From Dietzia sp032248695 (GTDB lineage: Bacteria > Actinomycetota > Actinomycetes > Mycobacteriales > Mycobacteriaceae), in the NCBI RefSeq assembly GCF_032248695.1, contig NZ_JAVHXC010000002.1:1-64000 (forward strand): a stretch of 64,000 nt of DNA, in the 5' to 3' direction. This document shows positions 1 to 7,398 of this stretch, piece after piece. The number at the start of each line of letters is the position of its first letter. Position 1 is the first letter of the stretch. Below the pieces are notes generated by a model. It did no database searches, had not been told where the DNA came from, and worked only from the letters and a program-made list of their open reading frames with translations. The position numbers were made by a program, and so were the translations under genes.

Positions 1-367
1 CCCACACACCACTCCACGACGACCTCACAGTCACCGTCTCGTGGGGCTCGCTGCCCATTTCGGGGCAACTTCTCCAGTGTAAGTCTCCCGGCCGCCCCAG
101 TCAAAACCAGGCCCGCCGCTCGCCTACCCCGGCTCGCCACCAGCTCGCTGGGCCGTCTCTCTCGTTCCGGCCCCGCTCCCTGGCGGCTCCGATAAAGTTA
201 CACGGGCCTGTCTGCAAAGCCAAATCGCGGCCGTTTGTCCAGTTCAGCGATAGTTTCGGCGCGTGGGCCTTCAGCTACGCCCTGACGCGCCTTCGGCTCG
301 TGGAATCTCCGCGACAGGGAAAGCCCGAGGAATCGGCCATGATCATTCGGGCGGTGGGCGACCCGTC
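1..367. other. No recognisable gene at left edge
   Basis: No open frame with a convincing start, RNA gene or repeat was found in these bases on either strand. On the minus strand this is the DNA just downstream of the Wadjet cluster, where a jetD gene would normally be expected. None is present up to the window edge. Confidence 0.5.
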
Positions 368-853
368 TCATTCGTCAATGGTGAGGTCGTCTGCCACGGC
401 CGTCAGGTCGACGTTGACCATCCTCTGCCGACGCTGGGTCGCGAGTATGGCGTCGCGTAGACCCGGATCGATGTCGACCACGTGTAACTCGACGCCAAAG
501 ACACTGGCGGCATGCTTGACCCAGCCGGTGATCGACGACCGCGCTTCCTCGCTCGCGAACACGATGATCGGCCGCACGTCGCTGTAGCCCGGCTCGCTCC
601 GAAGTAGCGCGAGCTTCAGAACGTCCTGGGCAATCTTCTTGAGCTGGCCGCCCTTGAGCCTTCCCTGTCGCGCGTACGCCTCCACCGCGAACTTCCCGTC
701 TTCGCTCCGAGCGTCGAGTTGAATTCGCACTCCCCCGCTGAGCGTCAGCGATCCCCCACGGACCAGCGCCACTTTGAGCTTGGTCGCCAGAGCGTCGACG
801 ATCGCGATCTCGGCATCCCTCTGGACTGCCGAGTCGCTCTGATGTGGGGCCAT
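368..853 (-). CDS. Small PD-(D/E)XK-like protein downstream of jetC
   Basis: This 161-aa protein is not assigned to a named family. Its predicted order is an N-terminal helix, a strand pair containing VRIQLDAR and VEAYARQG, an amphipathic helix GGQLKKIAQDVLKL, a strand RPIIVFASEE, and a final strand VELHVVDI. This alpha-beta-alpha-beta layout resembles a small PD-(D/E)XK nuclease fold. The Asp in LDAR and the Glu in VEAY would be the acidic residues, but the usual Lys of E-x-K is Tyr, so catalysis is doubtful. The gene follows jetC on the same strand after about 75 bases and a GC-rich hairpin, in the slot where jetD usually lies. An in-frame ATG at 883 would add ten residues but has no ribosome binding site, whereas the ATG at 853 has a weak AGTAGG upstream. 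Function is inferred only. Confidence 0.6.
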   Translation of the reverse strand: MAPHQSDSAVQRDAEIAIVDALATKLKVALVRGGSLTLSGGVRIQLDARSEDGKFAVEAYARQGRLKGGQLKKIAQDVLKLALLRSEPGYSDVRPIIVFASEEARSSITGWVKHAASVFGVELHVVDIDPGLRDAILATQRRQRMVNVDLTAVADDLTIDE

Positions 854-909
854 GAAAGCCAACCTACTGCCGCCGACGGCCATATAGCGCGCAACGAACT
901 GACTGAGAC

Positions 910-925
910 CGGCCCTTTCGGGCCG
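910..925 (-). terminator. GC hairpin after jetC
   Basis: A perfect 6-bp stem (CGGCCC / GGGCCG) with a TTTC loop lies just after the jetC stop. No T-tract follows, so it may only attenuate read-through into the small downstream gene. Confidence 0.35.
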
Positions 926-929
926 CTCC

Positions 930-3900
930 TCAGCCCAGCCCGTTCTGCTTCTGGTACTCCTCGGTCGTCATCTGCACGAGCCGCGAGTACCGGCCCTCCA
1001 CGTTGTCCACGTACCCGATAGTCCGCACATACGGCGCGATCACGTGCACCTTCTGCAGCGGGGTGACGATGAGCAGCTGGATGCCGAGCTTGGCGAACAG
1101 CTCCAGCGCGTAGCGGGTGGAGGCGTCCGAGCCACGGCCGAAGGCCTCGTCGATCACCGCGAAGCGGAAGTCGCGCGCCTTGGCCGCTCCCCATTCCAAG
1201 CCGAACTGGTAGGCCAGCGAGGCGGCGAGGATGGTGTAGGCCAGCTTCTCCTTCTGCCCGCCGGATTTTCCGTCGGAGTCGCGGTAGTGCTCGAACTCGC
1301 GGTCGGTCTCGCGGTCGCGTTCGGAGGCGGAGAAGGTGAACCAGTTGCGCACGTCGGTCACCCGCGCGCGCCAGGCACGGTCGGAGTCGCTGTGGCCCTC
1401 CCGGCCGCGGAGCCGCTCGAGGATCGCGCGCACCTGCTCGTACCGGCTCTCGGAGTACTGGCCGTCGCCGCCGAACGCGTCGTCGGTGACGCCGCGTAGG
1501 TCGGCGCGGAACTGACGCACCTCCTGGTTGACCGTGTTCTCGCAGTCCAGGCGGACGAACCGCCCCGGGTTGAAGTCGATTGCTCCCAGCGCCTCGTTGG
1601 TCTTCTCGATCTTCTGCCCGATGTCGTCGGCCTGACGCAGCAGCCAGTTGTGGAAGCCGGCGAGCTCGCGGATGGTGTTCTTGCGCAGCTGGCTCTCGAA
1701 CTCGTCCACGAACCGCGGGAGGTCGTCGTCGGCCAGTCGGGCGTGGAACCGCACGTACTCGGCGCGGGCGGCCACGGCCGCGTCCATCTCCTTGGTCTGC
1801 TCCGGCCAGGTGCGGCGGATCTCGGCCATGGCCTGGTGGATCCGCGTGGTGACGCCGTTGAGTTCGCGCTGGGCGCGCTCGACGTCCGCATCGATCGCAT
1901 CCGAGAGCGCCGCCTCGGCTGAATGGGCCTCGTCGGCGGTCTGGGCCAGCTCGGCGCCGGGGTCCTCGCCGTAGCCGAGCCGCTCGCGCAGCCGCGGGTA
2001 CACCTCTCGCGCCGACTCGAGCAGGGCCTCGTCCAGCTCGTCGATCACCCGCTGGTCGCGGAGCATCTGGCGCTGCTCGTGGTCGATGCTGCTCTGCCAG
2101 CGGCTGCGGTGGTCGGACAGTTCCCGCTCGTCGTCGGCCACGGTGGCGGCGCGGGCGTCGAGGTCGGCGATCCGCTGGTCGATCTCCGACAGCTCGTCGC
2201 TGCCGCGGACCAGCCGCTGCCGCTCGGCCTCGGCGGAGTCGGCGCGCTGCTGGGCCTCGGCCCAGTCCAGGTCACGCCAGGACGGATACTCGGCCAGCCG
2301 CACCAGCGCGGTACGGGCCTGGCCGGCGTCGTTCTGCTCGGCGGTGGCGGCGTCGAGGCGGGTGGCCAGCTCGGCGACCTCGGCCTCGAGCCGGGCGCAC
2401 CGCGCGCGCAGGGCGTCGACCTTGTCCTCGTTGCGCCAGCCCAGCACCCAGTTCCGCGCGTCGGTGGTGGAGCTGCGGTCGTCCTTGACGTGCCGGTTGC
2501 GGGAGCGGACCTGCCCCTGCACGGTCACGGCGCGGTCGGCGCCGCGGAACTCGTCCATCGTCTGTGCACACAAGTGGTCGGCGCGGGCGTAGAGCTCCTT
2601 GGCGAGGTAACCGCGCAGCGGCGAGTCGGCGATCTCCACGGTGTCCGCGAGCAGCAGCCCGTCGATCTGGGGCCGCTGCAGCGGGACGTGCTTCTCGGGG
2701 ACCCGCTCGTAAACCAGGCGCACGCCCACCTCGCGGCCGTCGGCGCGGCGGGAGGTGAGCCGGCGGGAGTCCACCCACTCGGCCACGTCGGCGTAGTGCT
2801 CCTGCGGCACGAGCAGGGACAGGGCGAATCCGCGCAGGACGCGCTCGGCGGCGCCGCGCCACTGGGCGTGCTCGGCGGCGATGTCCATGAGCTCGCCGGC
2901 GAAGGGCAGCTCGGCGGCGTCCAGGCCGAGTTCAGCGCACAGCTGCCCGCGGACCTGCAGCTGTTCGGTGGGGAGGTTGCTGGTCCGCCCGGTCAGGCCG
3001 GTCAGCTCCTGCTGCACCTCGCGCAGCTGCCGTTTGCGCTCACCGTGCTCCATGACCAGCGCGTTGTGGCGGGTGGCAAGGTCGACGCCGTGGGAGTCCA
3101 GCTCGGCCTCACGTGCGGCGATCGCCTCGGGCAGGCGGGTGAAGGCCGCCTCGTCGGTGACGGGGTCCAGGCCGGCGCGGGTCACCGCATCGGTGAACCG
3201 ATCCCGACGACGACGACGCTCCTCCAGCTGCTCCCGGGCCGCGGCGGCATCTCGCTCCAGGTCGCCTATGCGGTTGCCGCCGGATTCGGCGCGCGCGGTG
3301 ACCAGGGCCTCGCGCTCGGTGGCCAGTTCCCTGGCCTTCTCCCGGAGGCGGACCACCTCGGTGTTGGCGGAGGCGACCTCGGTGGTCAGCGTGTCGATCT
3401 CGGCCTGGCGCAGGGCCATGCGGAGCTCGGCGAAGTACGGGCGCAGGGCCAGTCGCTCCTCGCGCAGCCGCTCGCGCCGTTCGAGGGCGGAGTCGTAAGT
3501 GTTGATCTGCTCGACGAGAGGCTCGAGGGCCGCGAGCTGGGTGCGGGCGCGGGTGACGGCGTCGTGAGCGCGGGTGAGGTCCTCGAAGTGGCGCAGGATG
3601 CCCTCGATGCGGGCGGAGGCGTCCACGGGTTCGAGCATGTGGGTGCGGACGAACTCGTTGAGGTCGCCGACGGACTTCATGGAGATGGTCTGGTGGAACA
3701 GTTCCATGGCCTGCTCGGAGCGGATGCCCAGCAGGCGGCGCATGGCGCGGCCGTAGGTCGGGAAGTCCTTGTCCACCACGGCCCCGCCCTCGCGTAGGCG
3801 GGTGATGAGGGCGCCGAGGTCGGAGCCGAAGCCGGTGAAGTCCGGGTCGATGGACAGCGCCCGGTCGGCGGTGATGAAGCGCCGCCACGGCTGGCCGGTG

Positions 3901-4334
3901 GCCTCCTGCTGCTGGAAGACCTGCGCGAGGGTGACCTCCTCGCCGTACCCCTCGTTGCGGAAGACGCCGAGGATCACCGAGTACGAGTGCCCGTCGCGCA
4001 GGCCCACCGAGCGGACGCTGCCGGTGGCCTCGTTGCGCTCGGTCTTGTGGTGGCCCTCCACGTACGAGCGCAGAGTGCGCTCCTTGCGGGAGGCGCCGGC
4101 GGCCTTGTTGTAGTCGATCCGGTGCGAGGGCAGCATGAGCGTGCTCACCGCGTCCACCAGGGTGGACTTGCCGCTTCCGATGTCGCCGGTGAGCAGCAGG
4201 GTCTCCCCCGCCGGCTCGAGGTTCCATACCCGGGAGTCGAAGGTGCCCCAGTTGAGCACCTCCAGGCGGGCCAGGCGGAAGCCGGGGCGCTCGCCGCTGC
4301 CGAGCTCCACCGAGGAGAAGAGGCCGCTGGTCAT
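930..4334 (-). CDS. jetC: Wadjet SMC-like ATPase JetC
   Basis: This 1134-aa SMC/MukB-like ATPase is the motor subunit of the Wadjet (Jet/MksBEF) condensin-like complex, which recognises and restrains circular plasmid DNA by loop extrusion. The head begins with Walker A GDIGSGKST at residues 50-58. Long coiled-coil arms rich in Glu, Arg and Ala occupy roughly residues 290-900. The C-terminal head has the ABC signature KSGGQ near residue 1023 and Walker B FRFAVIDEA near 1055. The ATG at 4334 overlaps the jetB stop (TGATG), so translation is probably coupled. Length and order match the family (JetA DUF3375, JetB DUF4194, JetC). The jetD nuclease that normally follows is not seen. Confidence 0.93.
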   Translation of the reverse strand: MTSGLFSSVELGSGERPGFRLARLEVLNWGTFDSRVWNLEPAGETLLLTGDIGSGKSTLVDAVSTLMLPSHRIDYNKAAGASRKERTLRSYVEGHHKTERNEATGSVRSVGLRDGHSYSVILGVFRNEGYGEEVTLAQVFQQQEATGQPWRRFITADRALSIDPDFTGFGSDLGALITRLREGGAVVDKDFPTYGRAMRRLLGIRSEQAMELFHQTISMKSVGDLNEFVRTHMLEPVDASARIEGILRHFEDLTRAHDAVTRARTQLAALEPLVEQINTYDSALERRERLREERLALRPYFAELRMALRQAEIDTLTTEVASANTEVVRLREKARELATEREALVTARAESGGNRIGDLERDAAAAREQLEERRRRRDRFTDAVTRAGLDPVTDEAAFTRLPEAIAAREAELDSHGVDLATRHNALVMEHGERKRQLREVQQELTGLTGRTSNLPTEQLQVRGQLCAELGLDAAELPFAGELMDIAAEHAQWRGAAERVLRGFALSLLVPQEHYADVAEWVDSRRLTSRRADGREVGVRLVYERVPEKHVPLQRPQIDGLLLADTVEIADSPLRGYLAKELYARADHLCAQTMDEFRGADRAVTVQGQVRSRNRHVKDDRSSTTDARNWVLGWRNEDKVDALRARCARLEAEVAELATRLDAATAEQNDAGQARTALVRLAEYPSWRDLDWAEAQQRADSAEAERQRLVRGSDELSEIDQRIADLDARAATVADDERELSDHRSRWQSSIDHEQRQMLRDQRVIDELDEALLESAREVYPRLRERLGYGEDPGAELAQTADEAHSAEAALSDAIDADVERAQRELNGVTTRIHQAMAEIRRTWPEQTKEMDAAVAARAEYVRFHARLADDDLPRFVDEFESQLRKNTIRELAGFHNWLLRQADDIGQKIEKTNEALGAIDFNPGRFVRLDCENTVNQEVRQFRADLRGVTDDAFGGDGQYSESRYEQVRAILERLRGREGHSDSDRAWRARVTDVRNWFTFSASERDRETDREFEHYRDSDGKSGGQKEKLAYTILAASLAYQFGLEWGAAKARDFRFAVIDEAFGRGSDASTRYALELFAKLGIQLLIVTPLQKVHVIAPYVRTIGYVDNVEGRYSRLVQMTTEEYQKQNGLG

Positions 4335-5077
4335 CAGATGTCCTCGCTCGCGTGGTGGGCGGTGCTCTCGTCCGCGGCGTCTGCGTGGCCGACGCCCTCG
4401 TCGGCGGTGCTCTCGCCTGCGTCCCTCTCGTCTTCGGCGCCCGCGTCGGCGTACTCGGCGAGCTTGGCCGAGAAGTCCGAGAGCGTCTCGGCGTCCACGT
4501 AGGCCTTGAGGATGCGGCGCACCTCCCACTCCCCCTTGCGGTCCTTGAGCTGGCGCAGGAAACCCATGCCCACGAGCCGGTTGATGGAGGCGTCGATCTG
4601 GTGCTGCTCGCGCGCCTCGTCGGTGCTGCGGTGCAGAAAGAGCTGGATCATCTCCACGATCTCGTCGTGGGTGAGCACCAGCTGACCCGGATCTCCCGCT
4701 GACTCGAACTCCGCCAGGCGCTTCCGCAGCAGCACGAGCATGAGGCTGTCGGCGTACGTCAACGTCCGGCGGCGGATCACCCGGGGAAGAGCGTTCTCGC
4801 CCTCCGGAGTGTCGGCGGTGCGCAGGTAGGCGTAGCCCTCGTCGTCGTCGATCACCACCTCGAGCCCCACGACGGCGAAGTGGTCACGCACGGCGCCCTG
4901 GTGGCGCACCAGGTCGTCCCAGGCGTCGGACTCCTGGTACACGACGCCCTGCATGAGGCGGATGGCGCTGATCGCCACGGCGCGCTCCGGGGACACCCGG
5001 CCCGGGGTGGCGCGGCCGACGGCGCTGTCTCCGGCGTGGCCCGACTCGCTGTGGTCTGCGGTGCTGGGGGCGGTCAT
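4334..5077 (-). CDS. jetB: Wadjet subunit JetB (DUF4194, MksE-like)
   Basis: This 247-aa DUF4194 protein is the KITE-like subunit that bridges the kleisin JetA and the SMC-like JetC. The conserved central region includes AISAIRLMQGVVYQES, two winged-helix-like segments, and an ...INRLVGMGFLRQL... stretch near residues 165-180. The last 40 residues are an acidic, Ala/Asp/Glu-rich low-complexity tail. The start overlaps the jetA stop by four bases (ATGA), and its stop overlaps the jetC start, so the three subunits are translated as a unit. Confidence 0.9.
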   Translation of the reverse strand: MTAPSTADHSESGHAGDSAVGRATPGRVSPERAVAISAIRLMQGVVYQESDAWDDLVRHQGAVRDHFAVVGLEVVIDDDEGYAYLRTADTPEGENALPRVIRRRTLTYADSLMLVLLRKRLAEFESAGDPGQLVLTHDEIVEMIQLFLHRSTDEAREQHQIDASINRLVGMGFLRQLKDRKGEWEVRRILKAYVDAETLSDFSAKLAEYADAGAEDERDAGESTADEGVGHADAADESTAHHASEDI

Positions 5078-6507
5078 CGGCGGGTGACCTCCACCCGCGG
5101 CATCGTCGCGCGCATGTGCCTGCCCGCCTCGTGGTACTCGATCACGGTCTCCTCATGCTCGTGGGTGGTCACCTCGAGATCGTCCTCGTCCAGCGCCAGG
5201 TAGCCGACGATCTCTGCCGCGCCGTGCTGGAGCGGGTACAGGGAGATGATGTCCTCCAGCCGCGCGGTGCCGTGCACCGGGATCAGCGACCGGATGCGGG
5301 TGGCCAGGCGCGCGGGATCCACCACCACCTGGTTGGCCAGCACCGAGGTGTCCACCTCCTCGGCCTCGACCGGCTCCAGATCGCTGTTGACCTCCGAGGC
5401 CGGCCGCACGGTGAACAGCGGGCGATCCGTGGGCAGGGCGACGTCGACGCTGGTCTCCTCCAGCTCCAGCCCGAAGCCCGGAAACTCGCCCTCCCGCAGG
5501 TGTAGGGCGGTGGTCTCGATCTGACGCACCAGGTCCAGCACGCGCCGGTTCTCCAGCCACACCTGGTCGTCGGTGAAGCGGCGCAGCTGCTCGGAGATGC
5601 TCCGGACAGTGTGCTGGGTGCGCTCCGCGGCCTCGGCCCAGCTGTGGTGAATGGTGCGCATCCGGCGATCCCCCGCCAGGTCCTCCACCCCGGACAACCG
5701 GTCCAGGAGCATGGACAACTCCTCCTGGCCCGAGGTGGACAGCAGCAGGTCGTAGAACGCCTGGAAGCTGCGGCCCTGGTCGGAGGAGTCGATCATGCTG
5801 CGGCCGTGGACGAGCTCGGCCAGCAGCTCGCCCTTGCTGCCCTGCCAGGTGGCGATGCGTTCGCGAGCCGAGCGGTCCAGGGCGCGGAAGTTCTCCTCCA
5901 CCTGCCGGAAGTCGGCCAGCAGGTCGCGGGCGGTGGCGGCGAACTGCTGAAAGCGCTCGCGCACGGCGGTGCGGTCCAGCAGGCCGGCTTGCGGATCCTC
6001 GCGGAGCTGGGCGATCTCCCGCTCGATGTCGCGCTTGCGGCGCTCCAGCTGGTCCAGGCGCTTGGCCGGATCCGACTCGGTGCCCTGGGCGATCTGACGC
6101 AGCAGGTCCACCGCGGTCTGCAGGCGCGACTCGGTGCCGACGAACGACTGCTCGGCCAGGCCCTGCACCCAGGCGTAGGCCTTCTCCAGGGCCGGGGTGG
6201 CGTCGTAGTGGATCTCGTCCGCACCCAGCGGATAGAAGCGGCGCAGGAAGCCCGACTCCGGTGCGGCCCAGTCGGCGAGGTACTCCGCCGCCGTGCGCAC
6301 GAAGCGCGGGTTGGCCGGGTCCTGGGTGTTGATCGCGTAGAGCTGATCATCCAGGGCGGCGACGAGCTCGCTCTCCGGGCTCGCGCCGCGCCCCTCCTCC
6401 ACGAAGAACCGGCCCAGCACCGTCAGCAGCAGCGGCGCGTGGGTGGCCCGCAGCATCCGCCAGGCGGGATGCCGCTCGCGCAGCGCCTCGATCTGCGCGT
6501 ACTCCAC
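5074..6507 (-). CDS. jetA: Wadjet kleisin JetA (DUF3375, MksF-like)
   Basis: This 477-aa DUF3375 family protein is the kleisin subunit of the Wadjet complex and the first gene of the operon. It opens with MEYAQIEALRERHPAWRMLR, typical of the family. The middle is helical and coiled-coil (about residues 120-320, with RKRDIEREIAQLRED), and the C-terminal winged-helix-like part ends with VEVTRR. The start is a GTG at 6507 preceded by GAGGAG six bases upstream. Transcription begins in the 0.9-kb region shared with the divergent helicase/methyltransferase operon. In the family, JetA2B4C4 units dimerise on DNA. Confidence 0.9.
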   Translation of the reverse strand: MEYAQIEALRERHPAWRMLRATHAPLLLTVLGRFFVEEGRGASPESELVAALDDQLYAINTQDPANPRFVRTAAEYLADWAAPESGFLRRFYPLGADEIHYDATPALEKAYAWVQGLAEQSFVGTESRLQTAVDLLRQIAQGTESDPAKRLDQLERRKRDIEREIAQLREDPQAGLLDRTAVRERFQQFAATARDLLADFRQVEENFRALDRSARERIATWQGSKGELLAELVHGRSMIDSSDQGRSFQAFYDLLLSTSGQEELSMLLDRLSGVEDLAGDRRMRTIHHSWAEAAERTQHTVRSISEQLRRFTDDQVWLENRRVLDLVRQIETTALHLREGEFPGFGLELEETSVDVALPTDRPLFTVRPASEVNSDLEPVEAEEVDTSVLANQVVVDPARLATRIRSLIPVHGTARLEDIISLYPLQHGAAEIVGYLALDEDDLEVTTHEHEETVIEYHEAGRHMRATMPRVEVTRR

Positions 6508-7398
6508 GTGGGGCTCCTCTGGGTGGGCGTACTGATGGTCACGGCGGCTCGGGCGCCGAGGGGACAGTCTAGGAGCGGGGGACGAGGTGGTTACGGCGGG
6601 GCGAGGGAGTGGGGGCGCGTAATCCTCTCAGCCGACCGGGGAAATCTCGTCTCCCGTGACCATTCGGGTCGATATCCCGTCATGGTGAGCCACCGGGCGT
6701 CGCCTCATGCTTACCCGCGGGTCGGCCGACCGTCTCAACGGATGCCGGCGAGCCTCGATCCCAGGGGGTCGCATAAGGCCTTGCTCGCAGTCCACAGCCG
6801 CCCCTCGCCTACGGCCGCCCACTTGTCTGCCAGGCTCCATTAAACTGATACGAATCCTGACCGATCACCACGGAGACCCGTATTATCGCTCGCAGCTCAG
6901 GACCCAAAGACAACTCTGTCGAGACTGGGGAACGCCCCAAGGTCTGCGCCTGTCCCATTCCTCCTTTGGCTGCTGTACAGCTTGTTAGACGTTGGGAGTA
7001 AGTTGAAATTCCTTTGCGTATTTACGTTCGGATCCATGGTCATCAATTCCAACGATCGTGAATCACTCGAGAATGAACTTAAGGACCTGCACGGGTTCGT
7101 TCGGATCGAGTCAATTCGGTAGGAGACGGCCCCCGGCAGTTGCGGACCACGGCGCCGACCCACCTTCCTCACGCCACAACGAGCCCCGCTGCCGATTCAG
7201 CTCTGGAGCTGACACCCTCTATTCACAAGTGTCGCCCTTCAGTACGCCTTCCGCCGCCTTCTTGAACCCTAAGGTCAGTCGATACACTCCTCGGAACGTG
7301 CGCAGCCTGACACATGTCCATGTTCGCGTGCGCGACACGGTGAGCATCGCTAACCTCAGAGGTTCCTTAACCGAGTGCACTACGAAGGATGCCCACCT
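6508..7398. promoter_or_regulatory. Divergent regulatory region between the two defence operons
   Basis: This stretch has no convincing gene and is clearly more AT-rich from about 6,830 to 7,130 than the surrounding DNA. It must hold the promoters for jetA (leftward) and the helicase operon (rightward). Two perfect 10-bp palindromes overlap at 6713-6722 (ACCCGCGGGT) and 6721-6730 (GTCGGCCGAC) and could be operator sites. Frames within it lack a ribosome binding site or recognisable protein features. No regulator gene is encoded nearby. Confidence 0.5.
7262..7288 (+). promoter_or_regulatory. Candidate promoter of the helicase operon
   Basis: A TTGAAC -35-like hexamer (7262-7267) is followed after 15 bases by TACACT (7283-7288). 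That would give a leader of roughly 100 bases before the GTG at 7399. The spacing is short, so this is tentative. Confidence 0.25.

Noticed and set aside
1923..3797. Long plus-strand frame of 624 codons opposite jetC
   Set aside because: It lies wholly antisense to jetC, is Gly/Leu/Val-rich with no family features, and is open because high-GC codon bias removes stops on the opposite strand.
6844..7122. AT-richer open stretch that could end in a small protein
   Set aside because: The only ATG (7036) leaves 28 codons, no ribosome binding site is seen, and the translation has no recognisable feature.
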